Part shown: in pieces, positions 18,401-26,989 of the stretch | How positions within the stretch are numbered: position 1 is the stretch's first letter | Layout of the letters: every line of letters starts with the position of its first letter | Source: a virus | Length of the DNA stretch: 62,693 bases | Reading direction: 5' to 3' (one strand) | Virus record (IMG/VR): IMGVR_UViG_3300047379_001393 | Coordinates: 1 to 62,693 of that record | Made by a program: the position numbers and the translations under genes | The notes under the pieces: generated by a model | Told to the model about the DNA's origin: nothing | What the model saw: only the letters and a program-made list of their open reading frames with translations | Database searches by the model: none

Positions 18401-20451
18401 CAAAATTTAAATTTATCAGATATTGAACTAAGGGGATCATCAAAACCTATTAAGTCTCCAGCAGCATCGACCGACTGACCTTTAAATAAACCATCCCACG
18501 GCCCCTTATAAGTTTTGGACAGCGGATCATAATTGGAGGGGATTAATACTTTTTTTAACTTTACATGATAAGTTCTATTTGGAATTGATTTAAAATTTTT
18601 ACTATCAAAAGTTATTTTAACCATAGCTGTATCTGGGTATAGCATTGGGCTCAAAATTCTTTCTTGAACAGTGTGTATTTTTAATTGCCTCTGAGCAGCT
18701 ATTCCTCCTACGTTAGTCAGCGTAGACCCAGGTCTATCAAAACACGAATAGTATGGGGCTTTTTTATTTTTTCCGCTCTTCTTTTTATGCTTAGCTGATG
18801 GGTCATATTCAGAACTTAATTTAACAACAGAAATGACTGTTGCGCCCCTCATTTGGTCAAAATTTTCTAAAGGATCAAACTCGAATTCAACATCAAAATT
18901 ACAAGAGCTAGTTATCCCCCATACAATAAAAAATCCCCTAGGATCTATAAATAATCCGCCAGGATCACTATTTTGTGATTTTATGTAAGTGTCTACGGGA
19001 CTTTCTTCGTTGGAAAAAAATATTCCTGTTGAAGTATCAGGATTAATATGTTCCGAGTCATGCCATTTCCTGAATATACTCTGTTCGTTTTGCGATAAAA
19101 ATTCCTGAGCCAGCTCATCAATAGTCCTATTTCTATTTGTCCAAGAGGATTTTAAATTAATAATTTTAGTATAGCAATTAAGATAAGTGCTACCCTCTTG
19201 AGCCCACTCAGATTTAGCTGAAGAATTTGAGCCAGCTACATTAATAGCGTTTTTAATTTTTTCTAAAGTCGAAAAAGTTTGCCCATTTATCTTTATAGAT
19301 AACACCCTAGAACGCCCAACTTCTAAAATATTTTCACTTTTCCCGTTCCTAGATATTGTGATCGCAAACCTAATTGAATTAAATATAGTAGCCCCGTCAT
19401 CCATGCTCTGAGTTAGTGCCGCAGAAAGAGAAACATTAAATTTTGAGACATATTGATTCCTGGATGCATGACTAAACATCTTAGCTCCCTGAGTAAGAGC
19501 TTCGCTAATATCAACGTATTCTGATTTAGGTTTTCCAACATCACCATCTTGATAAGGGCTGGGACCAAAGCAACCCATATTATATTCAGTTAATAAAGAA
19601 ACTTCTGGGGATAAAACCTTAGATTGGCTAGCGGAGCCATCCTTGAATTCGGGGAGGATTCCTCGTTCGTTTAAAACATAATTAAATATATCTTTACCGT
19701 TGACAGAGCTTTTAATTGGTACATTATTTAAAAATATTCCAGCCCTAATATCACCTTCGGATATAGCTCCACCATTTTGATTAACGAATCCTTCTATTGG
19801 ACCCTCAGATATAATATCTAAGTACTCAACGTCAGTAAAGCTTTCTAGAACATACTTAACTGAATGAGTGCGCTCATCTAACCTTGAGTTTGTATTTTTT
19901 GCATCTACATTTATAGACCCCACTTTAAGCCTTCCGTAACCAATAGGAACAACAATTCCTTGCGCTTGCCTATTCTTGGAAGAGCTTAATAGGTAAGATT
20001 TAGTGGAAATTTGTTTGCCAGGTTTAGGCGGCTCTGGAGGTTTGAATAATGCATTAATAGCATAACTTACCGCAACAGAAACTAATGTCATCACGAGAAC
20101 CTTTCCCCAAGAAATGGATGCTACAACTCCAGCTATAGCAGTTATACTAGAAACAACCGCCCCTCCTTGAGCGACTGGAACTAAGTGCAGTTCCTCTTTT
20201 TTAAAATTTAAATCCATATATTCTTTATGAAATACAGAATTATCCAATTCTTCTTGAGACTTTATCTTAGCAGGATCTTTAGTGAAAACAGCGTACTCTT
20301 GGCCTTCTTTTTTTGCGTCGATTACATATTTTATAAAACCTTCGTTATTAGATTCTAAAGCAATCATTATCTCCGGGAGATTTTTAGCGTGAAGCTCAAA
20401 TTTCCTCCCAAATCTTTTACCTAAAGACCCATGTAAATATACCTTTTTCAT
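15475..20451 (-). CDS. J: tail tip protein: gpI-like domain fused to gpJ-like host specificity protein
   Basis: This is a 1658-residue protein. Residues 1 to about 140 resemble lambda tail assembly protein I: a ubiquitin-like start (KVYLHGSLGKRFGRKFELHA), then a hydrophobic Gly/Ala stretch (ITAIAGVVASISWGKVLVMT). From about residue 150 it matches the lambda J tail-tip/host specificity family (RQAQGIVVPIGYGRLKVGS, NVPIKSSVNGKDIFNY, WIFFDLVQNPRYGLGKYG, then ADMAN-type strands such as KSYFVDKANRVVSVDDYE). J forms the trimeric cone closing the tail tube. Residues about 1315-1390 are an unusual Trp-rich module (GWIYIGSM, FFWFWWTGVGW). The order M-L-K-I/J and the tight overlaps match lambda. It is preceded by a late-type promoter motif and a palindrome. 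Confidence 0.88.
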   Translation of the reverse strand: MKKVYLHGSLGKRFGRKFELHAKNLPEIMIALESNNEGFIKYVIDAKKEGQEYAVFTKDPAKIKSQEELDNSVFHKEYMDLNFKKEELHLVPVAQGGAVVSSITAIAGVVASISWGKVLVMTLVSVAVSYAINALFKPPEPPKPGKQISTKSYLLSSSKNRQAQGIVVPIGYGRLKVGSINVDAKNTNSRLDERTHSVKYVLESFTDVEYLDIISEGPIEGFVNQNGGAISEGDIRAGIFLNNVPIKSSVNGKDIFNYVLNERGILPEFKDGSASQSKVLSPEVSLLTEYNMGCFGPSPYQDGDVGKPKSEYVDISEALTQGAKMFSHASRNQYVSKFNVSLSAALTQSMDDGATIFNSIRFAITISRNGKSENILEVGRSRVLSIKINGQTFSTLEKIKNAINVAGSNSSAKSEWAQEGSTYLNCYTKIINLKSSWTNRNRTIDELAQEFLSQNEQSIFRKWHDSEHINPDTSTGIFFSNEESPVDTYIKSQNSDPGGLFIDPRGFFIVWGITSSCNFDVEFEFDPLENFDQMRGATVISVVKLSSEYDPSAKHKKKSGKNKKAPYYSCFDRPGSTLTNVGGIAAQRQLKIHTVQERILSPMLYPDTAMVKITFDSKNFKSIPNRTYHVKLKKVLIPSNYDPLSKTYKGPWDGLFKGQSVDAAGDLIGFDDPLSSISDKFKFWTDNPAWIFFDLVQNPRYGLGKYGLEQYNIDKWQLYQVAKYCDELVETRYPIETATHFPRSFVCNNIEHDDPEDGELGSFDVLIYKKSYFVDKANRVVSVDDYETLDEHQFIKEFGNGDSMRGAKIALFVYQHGGSGIFSLDEKEDFARKSAIRKGNVKIVERVIKSSDPSAKTVTLYGPNLLDNPATFYEEGYHYTVGACCAQISHPIVESRFTCNMYLNEKTEAIQAMNNIASVFRGLVGYSFGKIITLQDSEKNPIMLFNNSNVSREKGFIYSGTEKNKKFTAVLIRFNNKDKNFAPDMVYEEDSDGMRLFGYQQKEVMGLGITSETQARRLAKWFLMSSQVEVEQVSFTASEEASYLYPGCIIEVSDESRAGRNMSGRLLDVSKFNDGSDYFLIDKSARDLIAIDKVDITVNVGMPTITDLELNERAPHHKSSEDQDEEIRSIASPAPQIVKFQGVLNYNPSIEIKGPQGQSSIISELMVKLPFLVESDASKIRIYNHGLEDGDRVRFVSEGVLPLGLQKNRIGTFSYYVINSTEHTLQVSVDGINVLKILDAGRDNFDNIGGDHFLCIEKINNRGREITQSYINQVEIGSAYYIQGLYGSQVSGATSLPSNMNNLFIIKTLDKASSWYDTSIFGPVWFSGSKEWFYGQYMGWIYIGSMKDDRANVDEFFWFWWTGVGWVSTNESLHYNFWWSNSEEKWMYVERIGNDDDEISGGKVGIFFIYDDQHDYLSGQDIILAEGGEYKVLKVSTSPAGYWVISQSAYHMGLVDEFYNDSPPEETEVSLTNSDKSSNPAYHSSLISSVEFLSETSSLTKKDCIKIRLPEGHGLDLYRNRVIEISGFTSGSDSLNSIMNAKWSTAFVNDDEVELFDSESAASIIQSTNVSDSGSIFYTESIKNISLRHFQSQAFRVLSVKEMEYRKYEVVGLEYNKSKFESIDKNLPIKVPTVPIPPQADMRLPEPPQNLILSDLTS

Positions 20452-20455
20452 TCCT

Positions 20456-20470
20456 TATACCTTAGGTATA
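20456..20470. promoter_or_regulatory. 15-bp palindrome in the leader of the J-like gene
   Basis: TATACCT-T-AGGTATA has perfect 7-bp arms around one base. On the minus strand it lies between the GTGTATTATA motif and the ATG at 20451, and its right arm adjoins the ribosome-binding sequence (AAGG). It could be an operator or a small RNA hairpin controlling translation. Confidence 0.4.
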
Positions 20471-20476
20471 ATACAC
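20467..20476 (-). promoter_or_regulatory. late-type promoter motif upstream of the J-like gene
   Basis: The minus strand reads GTGTATTATA, matching the GTGTATAAATA-like motif found before other structural genes. It ends 15 nt upstream of the start codon. The match is partial. Confidence 0.4.
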
Positions 20477-20784
20477 TATTTTTTTAAAAAATAAAAATCA
20501 TCATTTTTAAGACTATATATCAGAAAAGGAATATCCACCTCTTTTTGAGATCTTATATCCATAAAAGAAGGATTTGCAGAACAATTTATATGAGAATGAT
20601 ATATGCAGTCAGGATCAACTTCAATAATTTCCAAGGGATTAATAAGGAAATTATTTACCTTACTAGGGCTAATGTTCTCGCATTTTATCACACGCATATC
20701 TTTAATAAACCCACAGCATTCTTGTTCTTTATTTTTAAGACATTCTTTTCTAACATCATCGTAAACTTTACTAGAAAAAATCAT
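20476..20784 (-). CDS. JAB/MPN metalloprotease, gpK-like, without NlpC/P60 domain
   Basis: This 102-residue protein carries a full JAMM zinc-protease motif: E22 in QECCGF, H63-S-H65, seven residues, S73 and D76. In lambda, gpK joins such a JAB domain to an NlpC/P60 peptidoglycan-cutting domain and works at the tail tip. Here only the JAB half is present, and no NlpC/P60 partner is seen in this window. By position between the L-like and I/J-like genes it is the K counterpart. Its start overlaps the end of the gpL gene by 4 nt. All catalytic residues are present, so it is likely active in tail-tip maturation. Confidence 0.88.
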   Translation of the reverse strand: MIFSSKVYDDVRKECLKNKEQECCGFIKDMRVIKCENISPSKVNNFLINPLEIIEVDPDCIYHSHINCSANPSFMDIRSQKEVDIPFLIYSLKNDDFYFLKK

Positions 20785-21869
20785 CCTTCCACAGGAAAGT
20801 TTTCTGTACCGGGAAAACCCCCAAACCTCAAACCTGGATAAGTCTTATGAGATTTATTATAATCAGACAAACCTTCATCGTCAGAAAACCTTAAAGAGCA
20901 AGACCCAAGAGTTCTTTTGCATTCATCTTTCAACCAATATTTTTTATCAAAAAATGGGTGATGTCTTTTGGGTTCATTGTGTTTTTGAATACATACAAAA
21001 ACTTGAGGAGTACTTCTGTAAGGATTAGATGAATGTTTCCCTATAATTTTAACCATATCTCCAACTTCATAATTTTTAGGATCGCCTACAGAACCTTCTT
21101 TTCCATAAACATTCCACTCCTTAATTTCATCAATCCCATCAACTGTTTTATCTATAGAACCTAAATCCTCATCATTACTATTCTCTGAAAACCCTTTAAT
21201 TAAACTCGTTCCGTCAGAAGTTTCTAACGGTAAACCTTTATAACCACAACCAATACTACACCTATAAGTCCAACCGCAATAAGAAGACATAACACTTCTT
21301 GCGGGGACATAAGATCCTTCAAGCTCTAGAGCAGAAACTAGCTCTAGTTCAATCATATCTTTTTGCTCAATTGTTTTTTTGTTTACAAAAAATACATCAT
21401 CATCAAAATGAGTATCTGCATTAGGAGTCCCAAAATGGGTGTCACCAAAAAAGTTTTTATTTCTATTTAAATAATTATCTCCATCAAGAAACTTAGAAAA
21501 AGTCCTCTTCCTGATTACTGTGCAATTTGCGAAATCTTTATTAAGTTTAAATATTAAAGAAAATATTCCATCTGGATTAGCTATCCTCAATTTAGGCCTA
21601 GGTAATCGACCATTACCAACTTTTTCAAAACCTTCTGCCTCTATAGGTAAAGGTTGATACCCATTACCCTGCCAATATACAGGATTTGTTCCATTTATCA
21701 TTGCACAGAATCTATAAACTGCAGATTCTCCAAAGTTAATATCAGAAACGTATTTTAAGCTTTCGATGTTTTCCTGCAATATACTAAAGTCAATTTCAAA
21801 CAGCTCAATTACTGTGTCAGGAGAAATAGACATCATTTGTTTAGAAAGCTGCGAAGAAGACTCACTCAT
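20781..21869 (-). CDS. L: minor tail protein L-like (iron-sulfur type)
   Basis: This 362-residue protein has the cysteine pattern of lambda gpL: CGWTYRCSIGCGYKG followed much later by CKRTLGSCSLRF. In lambda gpL such cysteines bind a [4Fe-4S] cluster at the tail tip. The N-terminal half (VIELFEIDFSI, NGTNPVYWQGNGYQPLPIE, RLPRPKLRIANPDG) also fits the family. Compared with lambda L (about 230 residues) it is longer, mainly through an inserted stretch between the cysteine clusters that contains YEVGDMVKIIGKHSSNPYRS. It overlaps the M-like gene by 8 nt and the JAB gene by 4 nt. Confidence 0.88.
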   Translation of the reverse strand: MSESSSQLSKQMMSISPDTVIELFEIDFSILQENIESLKYVSDINFGESAVYRFCAMINGTNPVYWQGNGYQPLPIEAEGFEKVGNGRLPRPKLRIANPDGIFSLIFKLNKDFANCTVIRKRTFSKFLDGDNYLNRNKNFFGDTHFGTPNADTHFDDDVFFVNKKTIEQKDMIELELVSALELEGSYVPARSVMSSYCGWTYRCSIGCGYKGLPLETSDGTSLIKGFSENSNDEDLGSIDKTVDGIDEIKEWNVYGKEGSVGDPKNYEVGDMVKIIGKHSSNPYRSTPQVFVCIQKHNEPKRHHPFFDKKYWLKDECKRTLGSCSLRFSDDEGLSDYNKSHKTYPGLRFGGFPGTENFPVEG

Positions 21870-24800
21870 GATCTAAATATATCCTAAACAATCCTTCGTG
21901 AGGACTAAACCTATCATTACTCTCGACAGAAAAAGTTTGATCTTGATAACCATCTAACTTAGATAATATAATTTGACCAGAAGAATTTCCATTATTATTG
22001 GTATAATCAATAAAATTATCATTTTCATCAACCAGAAAAGATTCTATACTTGACGACGCAGATGCAGAATAAATTACATCAGCATAACCCTTACTACCCC
22101 CAGGCAAAGTGTTAGTTTTATTTAACTTAATGAATTCTTCAATAACGAAATAATTACATGGCTCAGAGGGTAAAAGCTTGCCATTTACTTTGTCGGTCAT
22201 ATTTTTAATGTCACCGTTATTTTTCTGAAGGAATTTTTTAATCTTATTACCGCTTGAGTTAATAGTATGAAATACCTGCCCACCGTGTGCGCCAGGAACA
22301 AAGTCATCAACCAATCTTATTTTTTGCTCAGACAGCGAGAACGGTAGGGAATTATCGAGCGGCAGGTTATACTCATAGCTTGACTTATTCATACTATTGC
22401 TTTGTGCATAAATAATAGGCACATCTGAGTTTTCTTGACCAAGGAAACTAAAAGAGGCCAAAGAGCTAGCTCCCATCGTAATTGACTGTATAATAAGATC
22501 CTCACCGCCGTTGTTCTTGAAATACATTCTTTTGCGAAAAGGTTTGTTTTGATCTATGTCTTCGTCTTCTGTTTTATGAGCAAAAGTTACAGGTTTAGTA
22601 AATGTTATATTAGGCCCACCAACCAATGGTTGGGTTGAGAAATTATTTAACTTTTCTGCTTCGAAATTAAAAGGATACTGTCTGAATTGAGCGCGTATAC
22701 TATGATTATCCTTATAGTTGTAGATATGATTCCATTTTGTGCATATAAAATTTTGAGGAGTTTCGTAAGGGGCGGGCGGAGAAAATAAAAAAGGGATATA
22801 ACCCAAATGATTCTCAAGAAAATGTAATATAGCACGAGCTTCCTCGTCAGATCTATTATTAAAAGATAAATCTAAAGTTAATAAACTTTCATTAATTCCA
22901 TCTTCATATATTTGAATATACTTCGATTTCATTGTTGATCGTTGCAGTCTAGGCTGCTGTCCAACCGAAAGTCCTAACGAAGGCTTCCACAAAAATTCTC
23001 TAGTCCAATAGTCCTTGTTTAAATCAGAATATTTTCCACTCTCTCGAGTCCAATTCTCGTTTCTTACAACAGGGCTCTTTCCGGTCACACTCTCATCGCT
23101 ATGCCAGTAGTAGTATTGATTATTGATGTCCGAAAAAGCTATATCATTTTTAAAATAAAATTCATTTCCATCATATGTATCAGCAGTTTTAACAAATAAA
23201 GTCTCACCTCTATTTAATATAGAAGTATTATAATTAGTTAAAGTAAGAGATATATCATTACTATCTTCAAAATTTAAAGAATGAGAAAAGTTTTCACAAT
23301 AAAATGTTTTAGTTTGATTATCAATATTATCATAAGGATGAAAAGTGGCATTGCCGTCCCAGCGGAAACCAGATATACCTTGAGAGTATTTTAACCAGCT
23401 AGCATTTCTATCTTTATCTTGTTGACCTAAATGGTTTTCCAAAAAATGGATAATTGCATTTGCTTCTCGATTATTCCTATTTTTAAAACTTAAATTCGCC
23501 TTAAAATTAAAATTATTTATTGAAGCTGGAAATATTTTATAATAACCATTTCCATATCTAATCTCTACATTTTTAGTTTCAAAACTTACTGATGAGCCAT
23601 AATCTGCGTCAAAGAAAAATTTATCAGTCACCCAGCTAGAACTACCTTCAGGATCTTCATTAATTGCAGTTAAAGATATTGCATAATCATTAGCTACTTC
23701 ATATTCGTCGATAGTAACATTACTTGATACTCCCTGCACATGAATTCTATCTACTTTTCCATCACCAATTCTTTCTTGAACGTCTTCTTGGGGTTTTGTC
23801 TTGGGTGTCTGATTTTCTGTTGTGGTTTTTCCTAAATAAAAATCAACGTTCCCGCCTTCATTACCAAATGCGTAATATTCTTCGTTGGTATAATTATAGA
23901 AAATGGTTCCATAATTCGGATTACTACTTTTATACAAATATGCCCAGCCAGTATCTCCGACTACATCATTATAGCTAGAAATCTCAAAATCCTCCTTACC
24001 TAGCGAGTATATATAAGTACCCCTTCTACTAAAAGAGGATTTTTCATTCAACAAACTATACTCTTTAGAGTTAATTTCTAATGCCTCATAAGAATCAATA
24101 AAATTAAAAGTATCCCTTAAATTATCTCCGTCTCTATCTGTTAACAAAACAAAATCATCAGAGTCTAAATTTGAATTATATATATCACTAGAATCTTTGA
24201 TTGAATAATTTCTGGTCGGTTCTACATACAAAAAGCTATTGCTGCCTGGAACATTATTACCTATTTTGGATCTATCGGCAAACAGCCACACGCCCTGGCT
24301 TTGATTTATTTTATTATCATTGGGTTCTTCACCGAGCATAAAAAACCAAACCCTTTCATACTTTTTATCCGGAACGATATATAACCAACCTAATTTAGGG
24401 CTAAATATCCACCCATTTGCCACCTCCGCATAATAAAAATCAGTTGCATTCAATTCTATCGAACCTTCGCCCGCATTAGATTTTATAAACCACGTAGATT
24501 CGTACCAATTTTTCACGAAAGCGTCTTTACCTAAACCTAAAACATCTCCGTCATCAACTATTTTCGATTTTTCAGCTAAATTTTTAAAATCTGAATGATC
24601 GAGGGATAAAGTTTCACCTTCCCATTGAGACTTTAAATTGACTGCCGACTCTCCATCTAAAATATTACCATCAATATCAGTTAAAAACACCGAGTCTCCA
24701 TCAAATGAATCGTAAATCGATCCATTATACCTAGATATTATAACTTTGGAATCTAGCGCGTCTAATAATGTTCCATCTGATGAAGAAAGAGAAGATATAT

Positions 24801-25191
24801 AATCCTTTTCTATATCCAAAACATTATACACGCCAGAAGCATTTTGCTCGCAACCCCTCAATATAACAGTCTGACCGATTTTTAAATTTTGACCGAGAAC
24901 ATCAAACAAAGAATAATCATCATAAATGTAATGGGAATCCCTTCCGCCAACTATAGGGCCATCGGGATCTAAAGTAAATCGCCCACTTCCAGATATGTAA
25001 GCTCCTCCTCCATATGTCATATCGTCTGTTGCATAATAAAAGAGCCCGTCTCCTGTATTATATACAAAATCAAACTTCTTATAATCAACTCCAGATTGAA
25101 AATTACCTAAATAGTTACTTACGTGAGATAATCTTTCACTATTATACTGGGAATTAATACTTTGATTATATATTGGATGATTATAACTCAT
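21862..25191 (-). CDS. M: large tail tip protein with two gpM-like domains
   Basis: This is a 1109-residue protein. Two copies of the lambda minor tail protein M domain are visible. The first, about residues 534-650, has EIRYGNGYYKIFPASINNF and a HFLENHLGQQ segment, ending SLTLTNYN. The second, about residues 747-850, has KYIQIYEDGINESLLTLDL, HFLENHLGYIPFLFSPPAPY and CTKWNH. Lambda M is about 109 residues and single-domain. The first 500 residues hold repeated small beta modules, including a Trp-rich one (ANGWIFSPKLGWLYIVPDKK). The last 250 residues are a separate beta-rich part. Position between the tube-like proteins and gpL fits the M slot of the tail tip. The 3' end overlaps the L-like gene by 8 nt. 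Confidence 0.8.
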   Translation of the reverse strand: MSYNHPIYNQSINSQYNSERLSHVSNYLGNFQSGVDYKKFDFVYNTGDGLFYYATDDMTYGGGAYISGSGRFTLDPDGPIVGGRDSHYIYDDYSLFDVLGQNLKIGQTVILRGCEQNASGVYNVLDIEKDYISSLSSSDGTLLDALDSKVIISRYNGSIYDSFDGDSVFLTDIDGNILDGESAVNLKSQWEGETLSLDHSDFKNLAEKSKIVDDGDVLGLGKDAFVKNWYESTWFIKSNAGEGSIELNATDFYYAEVANGWIFSPKLGWLYIVPDKKYERVWFFMLGEEPNDNKINQSQGVWLFADRSKIGNNVPGSNSFLYVEPTRNYSIKDSSDIYNSNLDSDDFVLLTDRDGDNLRDTFNFIDSYEALEINSKEYSLLNEKSSFSRRGTYIYSLGKEDFEISSYNDVVGDTGWAYLYKSSNPNYGTIFYNYTNEEYYAFGNEGGNVDFYLGKTTTENQTPKTKPQEDVQERIGDGKVDRIHVQGVSSNVTIDEYEVANDYAISLTAINEDPEGSSSWVTDKFFFDADYGSSVSFETKNVEIRYGNGYYKIFPASINNFNFKANLSFKNRNNREANAIIHFLENHLGQQDKDRNASWLKYSQGISGFRWDGNATFHPYDNIDNQTKTFYCENFSHSLNFEDSNDISLTLTNYNTSILNRGETLFVKTADTYDGNEFYFKNDIAFSDINNQYYYWHSDESVTGKSPVVRNENWTRESGKYSDLNKDYWTREFLWKPSLGLSVGQQPRLQRSTMKSKYIQIYEDGINESLLTLDLSFNNRSDEEARAILHFLENHLGYIPFLFSPPAPYETPQNFICTKWNHIYNYKDNHSIRAQFRQYPFNFEAEKLNNFSTQPLVGGPNITFTKPVTFAHKTEDEDIDQNKPFRKRMYFKNNGGEDLIIQSITMGASSLASFSFLGQENSDVPIIYAQSNSMNKSSYEYNLPLDNSLPFSLSEQKIRLVDDFVPGAHGGQVFHTINSSGNKIKKFLQKNNGDIKNMTDKVNGKLLPSEPCNYFVIEEFIKLNKTNTLPGGSKGYADVIYSASASSSIESFLVDENDNFIDYTNNNGNSSGQIILSKLDGYQDQTFSVESNDRFSPHEGLFRIYLDHE

Positions 25192-26111
25192 TTAATAACC
25201 TCCTTAATAGTTATCTGAGCTTTCGCATATTGCCCTTCGCTAATAGACATAGTTTCAGAGTGAATTTTGCCTGTCGATGAAAATTTAGCTATTTTCTCTC
25301 CAGTTAAACCGTAAAGATATGCGGTGATAGTAGAGTCAGCTAAATTTTTTGCTATAGCACCATTTTGCTGGTCACCATAAGGGTTTAAATTAGGAATCAT
25401 TTCATTTGCTTCGACAGTCATTTCGCTCTGAATATTTTCAGCAGTAATTCTAAAAGGAGTGGATCCTTGAGGCCTTGTATTAACAGAAGTATGCTCATTA
25501 TCCCTAATATGGCTGTGTACTTTTCTTTCGACTACTATATTATATTTTAAATTACTAATTTCAAATTGTCGACCTATAGCTGTTTCAGCAGTTTGATTAC
25601 TTATTTTCATTTCGCCAAAAGATTGCAGCCCGTGACCAAAGTCTACTAAAGATTTAGCGAACCTACCTCTTGCCTCTCTATACCTTTGAATTGTTCCATA
25701 TATATCATAACTCGCAGTAGCTATAATATTTTTATAAGGAGATAAACTAAAACTGAAATTTTTTAAATAAGCTGCATCAAACTTATATCTACCTACTATA
25801 TTATCATTAATAGGAGCATCACTCATTCCAGCCTTTATTTCAAACATTCTTTCTATATTATTAGGATTACCATTAACAGTAAATGTTTCAGCTGATATAT
25901 AAAAATTAATATCTAATTTACCTTGCAAAATCCCAATTGGCGAAAATTTAACAAATTCCGTTTTTGCTCCCCTAAGGTCTTGATCGAAGTCTCCATATAT
26001 TCTTTCTTCGCTAAGCTTGGGAGCTATAGAAAGATTCGCCGAACTCACCATGAGGTTTTTACCTCCAAGCTGCACCCTACCATCTTCAAATCTTAAAAAT
26101 GGTGCACTCAT
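25188..26111 (-). CDS. tail-tube-type protein, paralogue 1
   Basis: This 307-residue protein is predicted to be all beta. It has the shared pattern of this phage's four tube-like proteins: an early strand-rich part with LEGKLDINFYIS-type sequence, then FDAAYLKNFSFSLSPYKNI and TASYDIYG, and a late NIVVERKV/TVEANEM half that repeats the fold. It overlaps both neighbours by 4 nt and lies directly after a second paralogue and the tape measure. It is probably a baseplate-proximal tube-like ring (distal tail protein role) rather than the main tube. The assignment rests on paralogy and position. Confidence 0.6.
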   Translation of the reverse strand: MSAPFLRFEDGRVQLGGKNLMVSSANLSIAPKLSEERIYGDFDQDLRGAKTEFVKFSPIGILQGKLDINFYISAETFTVNGNPNNIERMFEIKAGMSDAPINDNIVGRYKFDAAYLKNFSFSLSPYKNIIATASYDIYGTIQRYREARGRFAKSLVDFGHGLQSFGEMKISNQTAETAIGRQFEISNLKYNIVVERKVHSHIRDNEHTSVNTRPQGSTPFRITAENIQSEMTVEANEMIPNLNPYGDQQNGAIAKNLADSTITAYLYGLTGEKIAKFSSTGKIHSETMSISEGQYAKAQITIKEVIK

Positions 26112-26989
26112 GACACAGGGTTATGCAATGTATCATAACCTTTATAACTTAAAGATATGGACATTTCTCCGTCTATTGATGCATTCACTGATTCACCAAT
26201 TAAACGAACATTATTTCCAGTAAATGAATTTATCATTTCGTTTGTCTGAGCGTCTCTAATATCAATAACAACACTACTCTTTGGCGCAGATTGCAACCTA
26301 TCCTTAATTTCTCTGATCTCGTATTGATCAGCGATCATGGTGAAGTTTATATCTGTCTCGATTGGATATTGAGTATCTACTTGTACAGCTGCCAGATTTT
26401 TAACTGATGGACCTGTATTTGTATCCCAGTCTTGAGCATCACCTTTAGGTATCGCATATACTGGATTTAGATTCAAAGTTCTAGTATATGAAAAATCGCT
26501 AATTGCATCAACAGTAAAATCGCTAACTCTTACAGATATAGATGATTGGTCCGGAAACTTTATTGGTGGATGAGCCCTAGTTATGCCTTCGTTATATACC
26601 CCGCTACCTAATTCGCCATATACAGTTATATCGGTTTGTATTTCAGGTATAGCTCCCACAGTACAAGAAACGGAATAACGGTTTATCTTGGCTTTATTAA
26701 AACCAAACCCCTTTGTGTTATTGTCGTACATTATGGCTCCGCTAATTTCGTTTTCATCAAAAGTGTATTTACCGATAGAGTTTACATCTAGCAATGGATC
26801 TCTGCTTACCATTGTTCGGCTGATAGAAAAATTTCCTTCCAGTGGGGCATCAATAAGAGCGTCAATAAATCCAACACCTGCTACTCTTACAGGTTTTTCC
26901 GCTATACCATAACTACCATCAACTGATTGAACACCAGATAAATTGTATCCATTAATAATAACGGTTTGCTCGTAATTTGAATAACTCAC
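26108..26989 (-). CDS. tail-tube-type protein, paralogue 2
   Basis: This 293-residue beta-rich protein begins EQTVIINGYNLSGVQSVDG and contains INRYSVSCTVGAIPEIQTDI, which aligns by eye with SNYSIEASVGSMPTASVTV of the protein at 37594 and TNYSYNAEVGSLPTASISY of the one at 38936. A second internal half starts at ISVRVSDFTVDAISDFSY. Like its neighbour it probably forms a ring between tube and tail tip. It overlaps the tape measure stop and the downstream gene start by 4 nt each, so the cassette is fully coupled. Confidence 0.6.
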   Translation of the reverse strand: MSYSNYEQTVIINGYNLSGVQSVDGSYGIAEKPVRVAGVGFIDALIDAPLEGNFSISRTMVSRDPLLDVNSIGKYTFDENEISGAIMYDNNTKGFGFNKAKINRYSVSCTVGAIPEIQTDITVYGELGSGVYNEGITRAHPPIKFPDQSSISVRVSDFTVDAISDFSYTRTLNLNPVYAIPKGDAQDWDTNTGPSVKNLAAVQVDTQYPIETDINFTMIADQYEIREIKDRLQSAPKSSVVIDIRDAQTNEMINSFTGNNVRLIGESVNASIDGEMSISLSYKGYDTLHNPVS

